A DNA stretch of 64,000 nucleotides from NCBI GenBank assembly GCA_026003335.1, contig BPHB01000001.1:248001-312000 (forward strand), in the 5' to 3' direction. This document shows positions 57,601 through 64,000 of the stretch, piece after piece. Numbering within the stretch: position 1 is the stretch's first letter; the number at the start of each line of letters is the position of its first letter. Position numbers and translations under genes: made by a program. This DNA comes from Chitinophagales bacterium (GTDB lineage: Bacteria; Bacteroidota; Bacteroidia; Chitinophagales; CAIOSU01). The notes under the pieces are model-generated. The model searched no databases, was not told the origin of the DNA, and saw only the letters and a program-made list of their open reading frames with translations.

Positions 57601-58672
57601 TGAAAATACTCCTCCTTACGCACTTAATGGCGATAACCCTCCAGGCAACTTTGTCAAATGGAATGCCGCCCCGGGTAATTATACCTTGACAGCAATACCT
57701 TACTCTTTATCCGGAGGAAAAGGAACCGCTGGCATCGCTGAAACCGTAACCTTTACGATAGTGAATCAAAACAATGTACAAGACTGTAATGGCGACATCG
57801 GGGGTACAGCCATTGTAAATAGTTGCGGAATCTGCGTAGGAGGTAATACCGGTCATGACATGAATGCGGGTAAAGATTGCCAGGGCGTGTGTAATGGCAC
57901 CGCTTTTATTGATGACTGCGGTATCTGTTCAGGAGGAACTACCGGGCATACTCCAAACTCCGATAAAGATGCCTGCGGCATATGTTTTGGTAATGGCTCC
58001 ACCTGCCTGCCATGCCAGCCGCTTCAGGTGACAGCCCTTACCATCATGCACGCTGGTACGGCAGGAGAAATAGGACCTTTTGTCAATGGAATGACCTTAA
58101 ATAAAAGCACCCTGGGCAGCTTCAGCCTTCGTGCTGATTTATGTGATGAGGATGCAGCCGGCAGTGTGAAATTTGTGCTCAATGGCAGCACCTATAGAAT
58201 TGAAAATGCAGCTCCTTTTGCCATCAATGGAGATAGCCCTGCCGGTAATTATAATGCATGGAATGTCAACCCCGGAAATTATACGCTCAGCGTAATTCCG
58301 TATTCCGGTAAATATACCTCTGGTACAGAAGGCATCCCATTACATGTACAATTCACCGTCATTGAATCCGCCCCAAAAACTCTGAGCCCTTTTGCACCTG
58401 AGCTGTCTGAGGCATCTCAGGCTATTGAAGTGCATATTTACCCCAATCCTACCCGAGAGCGATTCTACCTGAACGGATATGTGCCGGTTAAACAACACCT
58501 CTCTATCCGGTTATTCAACCATATGGGACAGCTGCTTACTCATTTTGAAAAAGAACTGTTCAGCGGTGAACTGTCTGAATCATTTTCTTTGAAAGGGCAG
58601 CCTGCGGGATTATATTATCTTCAGATTGCAGGCAGTTCCACTGTTATAAACAAAACCATAGCCCTGCATTAA
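51629..58672 (+). CDS. Giant multidomain exported protein with type A T9SS signal
   Basis: About 2347 residues from TTG 51629 (signal peptide KKNSLRYLLLLFLGFPGLPSFAQ). The frame opens at TTG 51575, from which residues are counted. In order: a glucose/sorbosone-dehydrogenase-like propeller (45-500); thrombospondin type-3 calcium loops (509-569, DSDGDGFTNGDE, DADDDNDGIPD); a jelly-roll region (572-799); kelch repeats (801-1109, RYDPQTNTWTQLP); a DUF1573-like domain; a MopE motif (DDDNNTIYPGAPE); a Rossmann-like domain (1301-1500); an Ig-like domain; a proline linker (PPPPPPP); a second copy of the Rossmann-like domain (1606-1797); Cys-rich DCxGxxGGTA..CGICVGGNTG repeats alternating with two Ig-like domains (1808-2265); and a T9SS type A domain (2285-2365, IYPNPTRERFYLNG). 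Probably a large secreted or surface-bound carbohydrate-active or adhesive protein; catalytic activity unproven. Confidence 0.9.
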   Translation: MKKNSLRYLLLLFLGFPGLPSFAQTVSFTTSQLAGESLYNPTSLQFGPDGRLYVSQQNGLIYAYTIVRYGPNDYRVTATEAITLIQQIPNHNDDGSLAPNVNTRQVTGILVTGTPANPVIYVSSSDPRIGGGSGATNKNLDTNSGIVSRLTWNGSQWEKIDLVRGLPRSEENHSINGMQLDPVNQILYLAQGGNTNMGAPSNNFVFLPEYAYSTAILAIHLNQIGNTTYDLPTLDDETRVNVSSTPGYTDPNDPFGGNDGKNQAMLETGGPVQIYSPGWRNNYDLVITQSGKMYSPDNGPNSGWGGPPTACSNNVSEPGSGVCDVLHCVTPGYYAGHPNPTRANRSNTFNSGANAQTPVPPGMENPVECTYMPSNSRPGALVSICASTNGICEYKASNFNNAMKGDLLLASFNNKIYRVKLNATGDALVPGGLTTLASNFGSTPLDVIAQGDNDPFPGTIWIVTYASHDIIILEPNDLTSCTGDIYSFALDSDGDGFTNGDETANGTDPCSPASKPSDADGDLLSDLVDADDDNDGIPDTLDRFALDPFNGYNTTIPVNYQFDNSNDGGILGWGFTGLMTNGSTDYLQLFDPGKMTVGGAALKFTVGQVPSGDAYQNLNDQHYAFQFGLNTSAAQWPFVVRTRVYGPFAGFIPLDYQSMGLFIGTGDQDNYLKIVCAANGGAGGIEIAKEEAGAYSSSSYNISILNKSYVDLFLHINPSTRQVQPRYALEGGTEYNLGPAIVVPPNWLNGILAVGIISTSRGSGQVFPATWDFIRVDYDPSSVLGQWYQIPSANSPVARHECSYVQAGNKFYLMGGRGNRPVQSYNPADSTWTTEASNPIEMHHFQAVEYNGLIYVMSAFTGSFPHETPLPNIYIYDPVAKQWNVGPLIPANRRRGAAGCVVYDNMIYVVCGIQDGHSSGWVPWLDRYDPQTNTWTQLPDAPRARDHFNAIVANGKIYCIGGRLSGFNGNTFKYVVPEVDVYDIASQTWTTLPAVNNIPTPRAACATALLEEEILVIGGEIETSLTALNVTEAFNYSNHAWRTLTPLITGRHATTAISSNGGVYVVCGSGNRGGSPELSTQEVFYFFNPTPPQGNQIVKGTLTPDSKGRYFGPLLLSDTSTKSFTLSNLNGNQVIMISSLLLTDSLNFSVNFPYSFPVLLGVHQTLAFEVKAHPAAPGIQDAALHIHHNGINNPLELALQVEGITSSCQGNCTPQKWFPDVDGDLFGYPFDSVISALQPTGFVLNNADCDDDNNTIYPGAPELPDSLDNNCNGVADEGFGPKKVLFVTGNTSLSPSDAFIKTRMEQLGYQVTVVSDASVATNHATGMDLIFISSTINSGNVGNKFTSVALPVINCEPYIFDDMKMTDNSTSNYGNIYTQTQINIINNSHPLAAGLSAGNKTVYNSSDRLVWGNPASSAIKIATAVGNSSQYVLFAYETGATMFGMTAPARRIGFFLYDTGAEKLNSNGVALLEAALQWATNALPQPQISITAPANGATFNEPATVNAAATASISMGQIVRVQFYLNNTVIHTDSTAPYNYTLTNLTSGSYTLHGVAFADNGLSATSAPVTFSVSASPPPPPPPIGGGQVLFVVGNTNLNSGDQAIYNRLSNAGYNVTIKSDIASSPADASGKNLVIISSTVLSGNMGNKFTNTTIPVLVYEPSLFDDMKMTGNNATNYGAVQNMNNITIINNTHPLAAGLSIGNTVIFNSLDRITYGNPSSSAIKIATLPGSSTQYALFAYENGATMSGLNAPARRVGFFLYDDGPAKLTTAGWQLFDAAITWAAPSVMDCHGDMGGSAFINSCGTCVGGNSGLEPNAGKDCHGECGGTAYINACGICVGGNTGLPDSAGIDCTGGCGSAVVNTCGFCVGGSTGLPLDYGIDCNNVCGGTAFLDSCGICSGGNTGHIPNSDLDSCGVCFGDGSSCAVIPCVQLEVVSFTLMGEGTSGEIGPLTNGIAINLATTGNFTIRANVCNDPVGSVKFILNGSTYRIENTPPYALNGDNPPGNFVKWNAAPGNYTLTAIPYSLSGGKGTAGIAETVTFTIVNQNNVQDCNGDIGGTAIVNSCGICVGGNTGHDMNAGKDCQGVCNGTAFIDDCGICSGGTTGHTPNSDKDACGICFGNGSTCLPCQPLQVTALTIMHAGTAGEIGPFVNGMTLNKSTLGSFSLRADLCDEDAAGSVKFVLNGSTYRIENAAPFAINGDSPAGNYNAWNVNPGNYTLSVIPYSGKYTSGTEGIPLHVQFTVIESAPKTLSPFAPELSEASQAIEVHIYPNPTRERFYLNGYVPVKQHLSIRLFNHMGQLLTHFEKELFSGELSESFSLKGQPAGLYYLQIAGSSTVINKTIALH

Positions 58673-58947
58673 ATCTGCTCAGATAGCCGGCTGCACTGGT
58701 TATCTGTTTTCCCCTTGCAGAAATTAGTTGTCGGTAAAAGAAATTCTGTTTTATCATCCTTTTTATTCCGTAGCAGATCAGTATACCGGTATGCCTTTGT
58801 CGCGAGTTGAGCCCCTGGTGCAAGCCAGAAGGCTTTATGCGGGCTTTTTCGGTATATGACAAAAGTTTCATCCCGGAGAAACTGGCTGTAACAACTAAGT
58901 CTGTATATGCGTAAAAACATCCACCGGACTAACAAAAACCAAAACCT
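58673..58947 (+). terminator. Intergenic region with weak terminator after the giant gene
   Basis: No gene is seen. AAGCC (58822-58826) can pair with GGCTT at 58831-58835 or at 58842-58846, the latter followed by TTTC. It is a weak terminator candidate 150 bases after the stop. Confidence 0.35.
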
Positions 58948-59454
58948 ATGATAAGATTCAGAGTGCTATTCTTCATTGCAGGAATACTGTGTATTCTTCA
59001 CGCCACAGAAAGCAAGGCACAAACCATTGAGCGTGATGTAATAGCTACCGGAGGCGATTATTTCACCTCTCCGGTAATAAATGTAAGCTGGACATTGGGA
59101 GAGCCCGTAACCGAGACCGTAACGAATTATGACCTCACTTTAACCCAGGGTTTTCAACAGGGAGATCTGTTTAAAGTTACCGCCATTAAAGAACCGTTGG
59201 CTGAGCGTTTTGATATTAGTGTATATCCCAATCCTACCACGGATATTTTGAACATCAGCATGCAGAATCCGCTGGAGGAGCCTGTGCATGTATGTATTTA
59301 TAGCATGCAGGGAGAAAAGGTGTTTTCCGAAAAAACGCAAGGGAATCATTTCCGGATTGACCTCAGCGCGCTTTCTACGGCCAGCTATCTGCTCAGCCTG
59401 AGACGAATCAATGGCGAGCTGATAACAACCTACAGCATAAGTAAAATAAGATAA
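58948..59454 (+). CDS. Small T9SS type A sorted protein
   Basis: 168 residues. Signal peptide IRFRVLFFIAGILCILHATESKAQ; a short domain with ERDVIATGGDYFTSPVINVSWTLGEPVTETV and LTLTQGFQQGD; then a type A sorting domain (about 88-168: FDISVYPNPTTDILNI, IYSMQGEKVFSE, LSTASYLLSLRR). The 'ATGGDY..SWT.GEP...T....TQGF' pattern recurs in small Bacteroidota exported proteins encoded before fibre-like proteins, as here (38 bases before the next gene). Likely a partner or anchor of that protein; inference only. Confidence 0.82.
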   Translation: MIRFRVLFFIAGILCILHATESKAQTIERDVIATGGDYFTSPVINVSWTLGEPVTETVTNYDLTLTQGFQQGDLFKVTAIKEPLAERFDISVYPNPTTDILNISMQNPLEEPVHVCIYSMQGEKVFSEKTQGNHFRIDLSALSTASYLLSLRRINGELITTYSISKIR

Positions 59455-59492
59455 AACCCATAATCATTTTTAAAACAAAAACCATTTTCTGT

Positions 59493-61649
59493 ATGAAAAA
59501 GTATGCCTTCCTCTTTGCTCTTATGCTGGGCATGTGTATAAATCTGAAAGCACAAATGCCCGGAGCCTTTAAATATCAGGCTGTTGCCCGTGACGCTTTT
59601 GGTAATGTCATTACGGATAAAACCATGAGCGTGCGCATCAGCATTCTAAGCGGAGCTACTGTAGAATATTCTGAAGTGCACTCCGTAACCACCAACGCAT
59701 ACGGCCTATTTTCCATAGCCGTAGGCAACGGCAGCCCCGAACAGGGTGATTTCCTTTCTATCCGGTGGAACGAAAACAGCCATTCCCTGCGGGTTGAAAT
59801 TGACCCCGAGGGCGGAAGTAATTTCATGTTTATTGGAATGTCTGACATCCTTGCTGTACCCTACGCTATACATGCAGAAACTGTAACCTACAACGATGAT
59901 GCAGACGCTGATCCGACCAATGAAATACAGGACCTGAGACTGGTTGGCTCTATTCTACGCATTACCGGGCACCCCTCTCCTACTTATATTGATTTATCTA
60001 CGGTAAATACCGATAATCAGATGCTGTCTTACGATGCAGATAATTACATGCTTCATATTCAAAACGGCAACTCTGTGAATCTGTCTACTTTAAAAGAGGA
60101 TGCAGATGCCGATCCTACCAACGAGTTGCAAACCGTTACCCAAAACGGAGCTATCGTAACCCTTTCTCATAACGGAGGCTCCTTCAGCATTGAAGACGGT
60201 GACCCCAGTCCCACTAACGAGGTACAGACCTTATCTATGACCGGAAATACCATTACTCTTTCACACGGTGGCGGCAGTGTTACCGTTGTGGAGACAGATG
60301 GTGATCCTGCCAATGAAATTCAGGATTTGGCTTTTAACAACAATTTCCTGTATATCACAAACAACCCCAGTGCTACAGTCATTGACCTGAATCCCTTTAT
60401 GGATAACACAGATAATCAGCAACTGGCTTTTGATGAACAAACCGGCATACTTGCCATTCAATATGGAAATGCAGTTGACCTCTCCGCATTGATTGATGAT
60501 GCCGATGCCGACCCGGCTAACGAACTGCAAACTATTTCGCGCGATGGATATGAAATCGTACTTTCTCATGGAGGCGGTGCGGTGGATGTGCGCGATGATG
60601 ACGCTGACCCCAATAATGAAATTCAAACCCTGTCTCAAAACGGTACGGTGGTAACCCTTTCACACGGTGGCGGCACTATAAGCATTGCGGATGACGACAG
60701 CAACCCGATGAACGAAATACAGGATCTGGCTCTGATCAATGATACACTGGTAATCAGCGGTAATCCCTTTGCCACACCTATTGATCTCAACCTGTACAGA
60801 GATAATACTGATAACCAGACACTCTCTTTAAGCAACGATTCGCTGCTCATCTCAGGCGGCAATGCTGTAGACCTCAGCGGGTATCTGGATAATACCGATA
60901 CGCAAACCCTTGCCCTCTCGGGCACCAACCTGAGCATCTCCGGTGGCAACACCATTGACATCGCCTCCGTCAACACCGATGCCCAGACGCTGAGCCTCAC
61001 CGGCAATACCCTGGCTATCTCGGGCGGCAATGCCGTGGACCTCAGCAGCTATCTGGATAATACCGATGCGCAAACCCTTGCCCTCTCGGGCACCAACCTG
61101 AGCATCTCCGGTGGCAACACCATTGACATCGCCTCCGTCAACACCGATGCCCAGACGCTGAGCCTCACCGGCAATACCCTGGCTATCTCGGGCGGCAATG
61201 CCGTGGACCTCAGCAGCTATCTGGATGCAGATAATATGGGCAACCACACTGCTACACAGAACATCCGGATGAACGGCTTTTACCTCTCCAATGACGGAGA
61301 TAACGAAGGCATCATGGTATTGACCAACGGAAACGTCAACTCTACCGGTGATTTCTTTGTGGGCAATACCGCTGCCTCCAACCGCGATCTGTGGATTTCA
61401 GCCAAAGTCATTGACTGGGATAACAGCAGCTATTATGTGGATCCTGCTTTTAAAAGCAACCTGGTAGACCTGACGGTGGACACCAAAATGACCGTTAATG
61501 GAACCCTACAGGTTAGGGATAGTGATGCATTCTACTTTGGTGACCCAGCAGTAGATGGCACTTGGCGCATTGTACGGAATGGCTCCAATCTCAGCTTTGA
61601 GCGCAAAGAATCTGGCGTTTGGGTGCAAAAAAGCGTTATGGCCCCTTAA
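59493..61649 (+). CDS. Repeat-rich fibre-like exported protein
   Basis: 718 residues. Signal peptide MKKYAFLFALMLGMCINLKAQ; an N-terminal domain common in Bacteroidota fibre-like proteins (MPGAFKYQAVARDAFGNVITDKTMSVRISIL... ILAVPYAIHAETV, about 22-130); then about 420 residues of short repeats: (D)DADADPTNE(I/L)Q(D/T)L and LSHGGG.. alternating with LSGTNLSISGGNTIDIASV and TLAISGGNAVDLSSYLD. The final 140 residues (NMGNHTATQNIRMNGFYLSNDGDN) resemble tail-fibre C-termini. No T9SS domain or chaperone Asp motif is seen. Probably a trimeric beta-solenoid-like surface fibre. Confidence 0.85.
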   Translation: MKKYAFLFALMLGMCINLKAQMPGAFKYQAVARDAFGNVITDKTMSVRISILSGATVEYSEVHSVTTNAYGLFSIAVGNGSPEQGDFLSIRWNENSHSLRVEIDPEGGSNFMFIGMSDILAVPYAIHAETVTYNDDADADPTNEIQDLRLVGSILRITGHPSPTYIDLSTVNTDNQMLSYDADNYMLHIQNGNSVNLSTLKEDADADPTNELQTVTQNGAIVTLSHNGGSFSIEDGDPSPTNEVQTLSMTGNTITLSHGGGSVTVVETDGDPANEIQDLAFNNNFLYITNNPSATVIDLNPFMDNTDNQQLAFDEQTGILAIQYGNAVDLSALIDDADADPANELQTISRDGYEIVLSHGGGAVDVRDDDADPNNEIQTLSQNGTVVTLSHGGGTISIADDDSNPMNEIQDLALINDTLVISGNPFATPIDLNLYRDNTDNQTLSLSNDSLLISGGNAVDLSGYLDNTDTQTLALSGTNLSISGGNTIDIASVNTDAQTLSLTGNTLAISGGNAVDLSSYLDNTDAQTLALSGTNLSISGGNTIDIASVNTDAQTLSLTGNTLAISGGNAVDLSSYLDADNMGNHTATQNIRMNGFYLSNDGDNEGIMVLTNGNVNSTGDFFVGNTAASNRDLWISAKVIDWDNSSYYVDPAFKSNLVDLTVDTKMTVNGTLQVRDSDAFYFGDPAVDGTWRIVRNGSNLSFERKESGVWVQKSVMAP
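60883..61218 (+). repeat. Two 168-bp tandem repeats inside the fibre gene
   Basis: Bases 60883-61050 and 61051-61218 are the same apart from one base that I could find (A at 60900, G at 61068). The unit is 56 codons, so the frame is kept. The near identity, third codon positions included, shows a recent duplication or gene conversion. Confidence 0.9.
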
Positions 61650-61675
61650 TACATTTTTAATTAAAATCCGAAAAT

Positions 61676-61710
61676 GAGGCTGTCTCAAAAGGGCAGCCTC
61701 CTTTTTCTTT
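61676..61710 (+). terminator. Rho-independent terminator after the fibre gene
   Basis: GAGGCTG (61676-61682), 11-base loop, CAGCCTC (61694-61700), then CTTTTTCTTTT. It follows the stop by 26 bases. Confidence 0.85.
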
Positions 61711-61839
61711 TGGGATAAAACGCTTATAAGCCCCCAAAACACCCAATACTGCATTAGCCCATGTGCATTTCCCCCTGCAGGCCGCCAGGAAATTACAGCC
61801 AACAACAGCACCTTTTCGGAAAAAACAACGGCCAAGGTT

Positions 61840-61868
61840 TTATATCCATATCTATGATGTGGATATAA
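61840..61868. other. Hairpin in the 61.65-62.0 kb gap
   Basis: TTATATCCA (61840-61848) and TGGATATAA (61860-61868) form a perfect 9-bp stem with an 11-base loop, followed by TTT. The rest of the 347-base gap holds only the terminator before it and a promoter after it. Confidence 0.45.
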
Positions 61869-61905
61869 TTTACTGTAAATCAATCTAATAATACAATCCA
61901 ACTAG

Positions 61906-61938
61906 TTGACTTCCGGAGGTATATAAATTTTAATTTTG
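61906..61938 (+). promoter_or_regulatory. Promoter of the caspase-like gene
   Basis: TTG (61906-61908), 22 bases, TAATTTTG (61931-61938), 58 bases before the ATG. Spacing is at the long end of the usual range. Confidence 0.45.
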
Positions 61939-61996
61939 GCGATTTTTACCGCTTATTTTTAGGTGCTTATTTAAGACCAGACTACGCTCGGCATTT

Positions 61997-62566
61997 ATGA
62001 AGTTTTCACGTCATTATGTAAAGTATATCTTCTGCCTGGAGGGAGATTGGACGCTTGACCTGCGCAAAAAAGCCAGTATCCGCTCTTCGCTTCAATTTCT
62101 CAGTGACAACTCCAACATCAACTACATCCACCGGACTTGTTCCACCCGGGAAGAACTTCAGTTTCGCATAGAGCAGTTTACCCGCAAACGCTACGAGCTG
62201 TATAGCATCTGTTATCTGGCTTTTCATGGTCTGGAAAACGGCATCAAAGTAGGGAGCGACTTCATTACCCTTGACGACCTGGCCGACATGGCTGAAAACA
62301 AACTGCATGATAAAATTATCCACTTCGGTAGTTGCAAAGCTCTTGGTCTGGATAAGCGCCATGTAAAAAGATTTCTAAAGAAGACCAATGCCCTTTGTGT
62401 GTCCGGTTACCGGGATGATATTAACTTTTTACCCGGAACGGTGTTTGATATGCTGTATTTTGAAATCTGCCAGAAATACAGAGACATTCGCTGTATTGAA
62501 CGCGACATGTATTCCTACTATGGGCGCCTGGTCAAAGAGCTTCAGTTCTCCATGCATTATTTATAA
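61997..62566 (+). CDS. Caspase/CHAT-like small protein (possible DUF6642)
   Basis: 189 residues, cytosolic (no signal or membrane helix). Features of the caspase/CHAT fold: YIFCLEGDWTLDL near residue 10, a His in ICYLAFHGLENG (H77) and a Cys in IIHFGSCKALG (C113), each at the end of a hydrophobic strand, as in the His-Cys pair of clan CD peptidases. A ..VSGYRDDINF.. strand follows. The length is about that of a bare catalytic domain, without TPR or sensor domains. It may be a protease or an inactive relative. The assignment to DUF6642 is from memory and less sure. Own promoter; the neighbour is an exonuclease on the other strand, four bases apart. Confidence 0.65.
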   Translation: MKFSRHYVKYIFCLEGDWTLDLRKKASIRSSLQFLSDNSNINYIHRTCSTREELQFRIEQFTRKRYELYSICYLAFHGLENGIKVGSDFITLDDLADMAENKLHDKIIHFGSCKALGLDKRHVKRFLKKTNALCVSGYRDDINFLPGTVFDMLYFEICQKYRDIRCIERDMYSYYGRLVKELQFSMHYL

Positions 62567-62570
62567 CCGG

Positions 62571-63320
62571 CTAAAGGGTATTTACACTGTTGTCAGCATA
62601 CAAGATATCTTCCGGCTTCAACAGAGGCAACCCCTTGAATTTTAAAAAAAGCTGTGCCACCGCTATCACATCTTTCTGACAATAATGGACAATGCGTGCA
62701 AGATCATTCTCTTTCCAAAACACACGAGCCACATCGCTGCCGTCAATATCATCTTTGGGCGTGGGCAGATTAAAGACGGTTGCCAGCAGCTTAAGGGAAG
62801 TATAATTCTTAACATCTCCAAACTTCCAAAGCTGCATGGTGTCCACATGTTGTACTTCCCAGGGCTTGCGTCCGGCAAGATCCAGAATTTTAGGCAGCTC
62901 CAGACCATTAATCAGCATCCTGCGGCAGAGGTACGGCACGTCAAACTCTTTGATGTTATGACCGCAAAGAGCATGTTTTTCCGGCATATTGTAAGAGCGG
63001 TCAAGAAGCTCCTTAAATTCCGTAAGTACCTGCTTTTCCACACGCGAAGCAAAAGACTTTACTTTGAAGGTAAGCCGTCCTTCCTGTTCGGATTTTCTGA
63101 AAAACCCCGCTGAAATACATACAACCATACCAAATTCCGCATAGATGCCGGCTTTTTCGAAATAATGCTCAGCCAGATCCTCGCCTTCTCCCAGCATTCT
63201 GCGCACTTTTTGCCCCCATAGCTCCTGCATATCGCCCGGCAGGCTCTTAAAGTCGTCTGTCTGAGGAACTGTTTCAATATCAATAACCAGTAAATTCTCT
63301 AAAGAAACATTATCCAACAT
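62571..63320 (-). CDS. PolB-type 3'-5' exonuclease (DnaQ-like fold)
   Basis: A 249-residue RNase H-fold exonuclease of the predicted PolB-exonuclease-related family (PF10108-like). The acidic catalytic motifs are LVIDIETVPQ (Exo I, D14/E16), CGHNIKEFDVPYLCRRM (Exo II) and a YCQKDVIAVAQLFLKF helix (Exo III). Length is normal. It would trim single-stranded nucleic acid ends; the actual substrate is unknown. Divergent from the coiled-coil gene. Confidence 0.88.
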   Translation of the reverse strand: MLDNVSLENLLVIDIETVPQTDDFKSLPGDMQELWGQKVRRMLGEGEDLAEHYFEKAGIYAEFGMVVCISAGFFRKSEQEGRLTFKVKSFASRVEKQVLTEFKELLDRSYNMPEKHALCGHNIKEFDVPYLCRRMLINGLELPKILDLAGRKPWEVQHVDTMQLWKFGDVKNYTSLKLLATVFNLPTPKDDIDGSDVARVFWKENDLARIVHYCQKDVIAVAQLFLKFKGLPLLKPEDILYADNSVNTL

Positions 63321-63406
63321 GTGGTTTTTGCATTTACCCCTATTATTCTTATTTTAAGCACACCCGAAACATAATCCGGTGTAGCGAAATATATGAAAAT
63401 ATATAT

Positions 63407-63414
63407 TAGCTTTG
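63407..63414 (+). promoter_or_regulatory. Candidate -7 element of the coiled-coil gene
   Basis: TAGCTTTG matches TAnnTTTG, 37 bases before the ATG. No -33 TTG is seen at the expected distance. Confidence 0.4.
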
Positions 63415-63451
63415 GCGCAAAATTTTACCAAATCAAAATCCCGCATTTCAG

Positions 63452-64000
63452 ATGGCATCCCAAGATAGTAAGAAAACCTTCTATATAGTTCTCATTGTCA
63501 TACTCATATTTCTAAATGGTTTTTTTGCCTATAATCATTGGAAGGCAAGCCAGCTCAACACTAAGCTGGAAGAAGAAAAAACGCAACTTACAGCTGAGCT
63601 GGACAGCGTGGATGCCGAGCTCAAGGAAACCACTGCCATGTTGGATTCTATTTACGCTCTCAACACAGAAATCAGCGCTGATCTGGAAGCAGTAAAAAAG
63701 GAACTGGAAGAAAAACGCAAACAGATTGAAGCTCTACTGCGCGATAAAAAGGAACTGGATAAAGCACGCGCTCTGATAAAATCACTCAAAGCAGATGCCC
63801 AAAAATATATGGCGCGGATTGATTCGCTGAATGCTGCTCTCGCAGCGCTCAGCGACACGGTAAAAGTAAAAGAAGAAATTACGCGGAAGCTACAGTCTGA
63901 AAACCAGCAATTGCTTAGTGAAAAAACACGGCTAACTCAAAAAGTTGAATTAAGTTCACTACTCATTCCGGAAAACATTCAGGCAACGGGAGTATTCCTG
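63452..64000 (+). CDS. Membrane-anchored coiled-coil protein, 3' end cut by window edge
   Basis: At least 183 residues with no stop before the window end. A short cytoplasmic N-terminus (MASQDSKKT) is followed by one membrane helix (FYIVLIVILIFLNGFFAY), then a long heptad coiled coil of alternating Leu/Ile and Glu/Lys from about residue 33 to 160 (KLEEEKTQLTAELDSVDAEL). After that the sequence becomes globular (LSSLLIPENIQATGVF). Such single-helix coiled-coil proteins are common in Bacteroidota; no function can be assigned. The ATG at 63452 directly precedes the anchor. Confidence 0.75.
   Translation, partial: MASQDSKKTFYIVLIVILIFLNGFFAYNHWKASQLNTKLEEEKTQLTAELDSVDAELKETTAMLDSIYALNTEISADLEAVKKELEEKRKQIEALLRDKKELDKARALIKSLKADAQKYMARIDSLNAALAALSDTVKVKEEITRKLQSENQQLLSEKTRLTQKVELSSLLIPENIQATGVFL

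Noticed and set aside
60852-61247. A 131-codon open frame on the minus strand with a perfect protein repeat
   Set aside because: It is the mirror of the 168-bp tandem repeat in the fibre gene, which has a signal peptide and family domains; the antisense frame has neither.
61676-61710. End of an insertion sequence, because GAGGCTGTCTCAAAA resembles some IS termini
   Set aside because: No transposase or second terminus is nearby, and the hairpin plus T tract explains it as a terminator.

Overview
The window is a piece of a Bacteroidota chromosome, probably from an uncultured, aerobic, non-Bacteroidales lineage (Chitinophagia/Saprospiria-like; the exact order cannot be fixed from sequence alone). 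Evidence: many secreted proteins end in type IX secretion (T9SS) sorting domains (type A 'YPNP' and type B 'FSPNNDGIND'); SprB-like repeats; DUF4295 next to rpmG/rpmB; promoters of the Bacteroidota type (TTG, about 17-22 bases, then TAnnTTTG); almost no Shine-Dalgarno sequences; and several GTG/TTG starts. No rRNA, tRNA, CRISPR array, insertion sequence or prophage was seen.

Layout. 1-4.6 kb: the 5' part of a huge LamG/Calx-beta surface protein on the minus strand. 4.8-8.7 kb: purL and a sodium/solute symporter. 8.7-14.85 kb: a tightly packed histidine operon, hisD-hisC (fused in one frame), hisB, hisH, hisA, hisF, hisIE, with no hisG. 14.86-17.85 kb (minus): accD, a class I fructose-bisphosphate aldolase and a BtuF-like metal/cobalamin receptor. 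17.9-22.8 kb: pyrG, a polyprenol-phosphate glycosyltransferase, a TPR lipoprotein, an unknown membrane protein and rarA. 22.96-27.0 kb: a DEAD-box helicase, prfB with a programmed +1 frameshift, ftsY, DUF4295, rpmG and rpmB. 27.1-29.35 kb: two small membrane proteins and a transsulfuration enzyme. 29.4-37.06 kb: a 1563-residue SprB-repeat protein and two more exported proteins. 37.07-42.0 kb: an MltF-like transglycosylase, a PIN-PhoH ATPase, a small lipoprotein and a secreted M43 metalloprotease. 42.3-45.3 kb: the glyoxylate shunt genes aceB-aceA. 45.5-47.1 kb: a cobalamin riboswitch controlling a T9SS-sorted beta-propeller protein. 47.2-51.4 kb: a queuosine-precursor transporter, rnhA, fbp, a GNAT acetyltransferase and lysC. 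51.6-61.65 kb: a 2.3-kilocodon multidomain T9SS protein, a small T9SS protein and a repeat-rich fibre-like protein. 62-64 kb: a caspase/CHAT-like protein, a PolB-type 3'-5' exonuclease and the start of a coiled-coil membrane protein.

How the genes fit together. aceBA plus fbp imply growth on acetate or fatty acids with gluconeogenesis. The exported proteins (adhesins, metalloprotease, propellers) imply a surface-attached or polymer-degrading life. The cobalamin riboswitch, the T9SS-sorted propeller and the BtuF-like receptor point to B12 scavenging. The most unusual items are the riboswitch-controlled propeller that resembles the BtuG idea but carries a T9SS signal instead of a lipid anchor, the hisD-hisC fusion, a cluster of four DnaA-box-like 9-mers at 38.6 kb, a free-standing caspase-like protein, and a giant exoprotein with an internally duplicated Rossmann-like domain.
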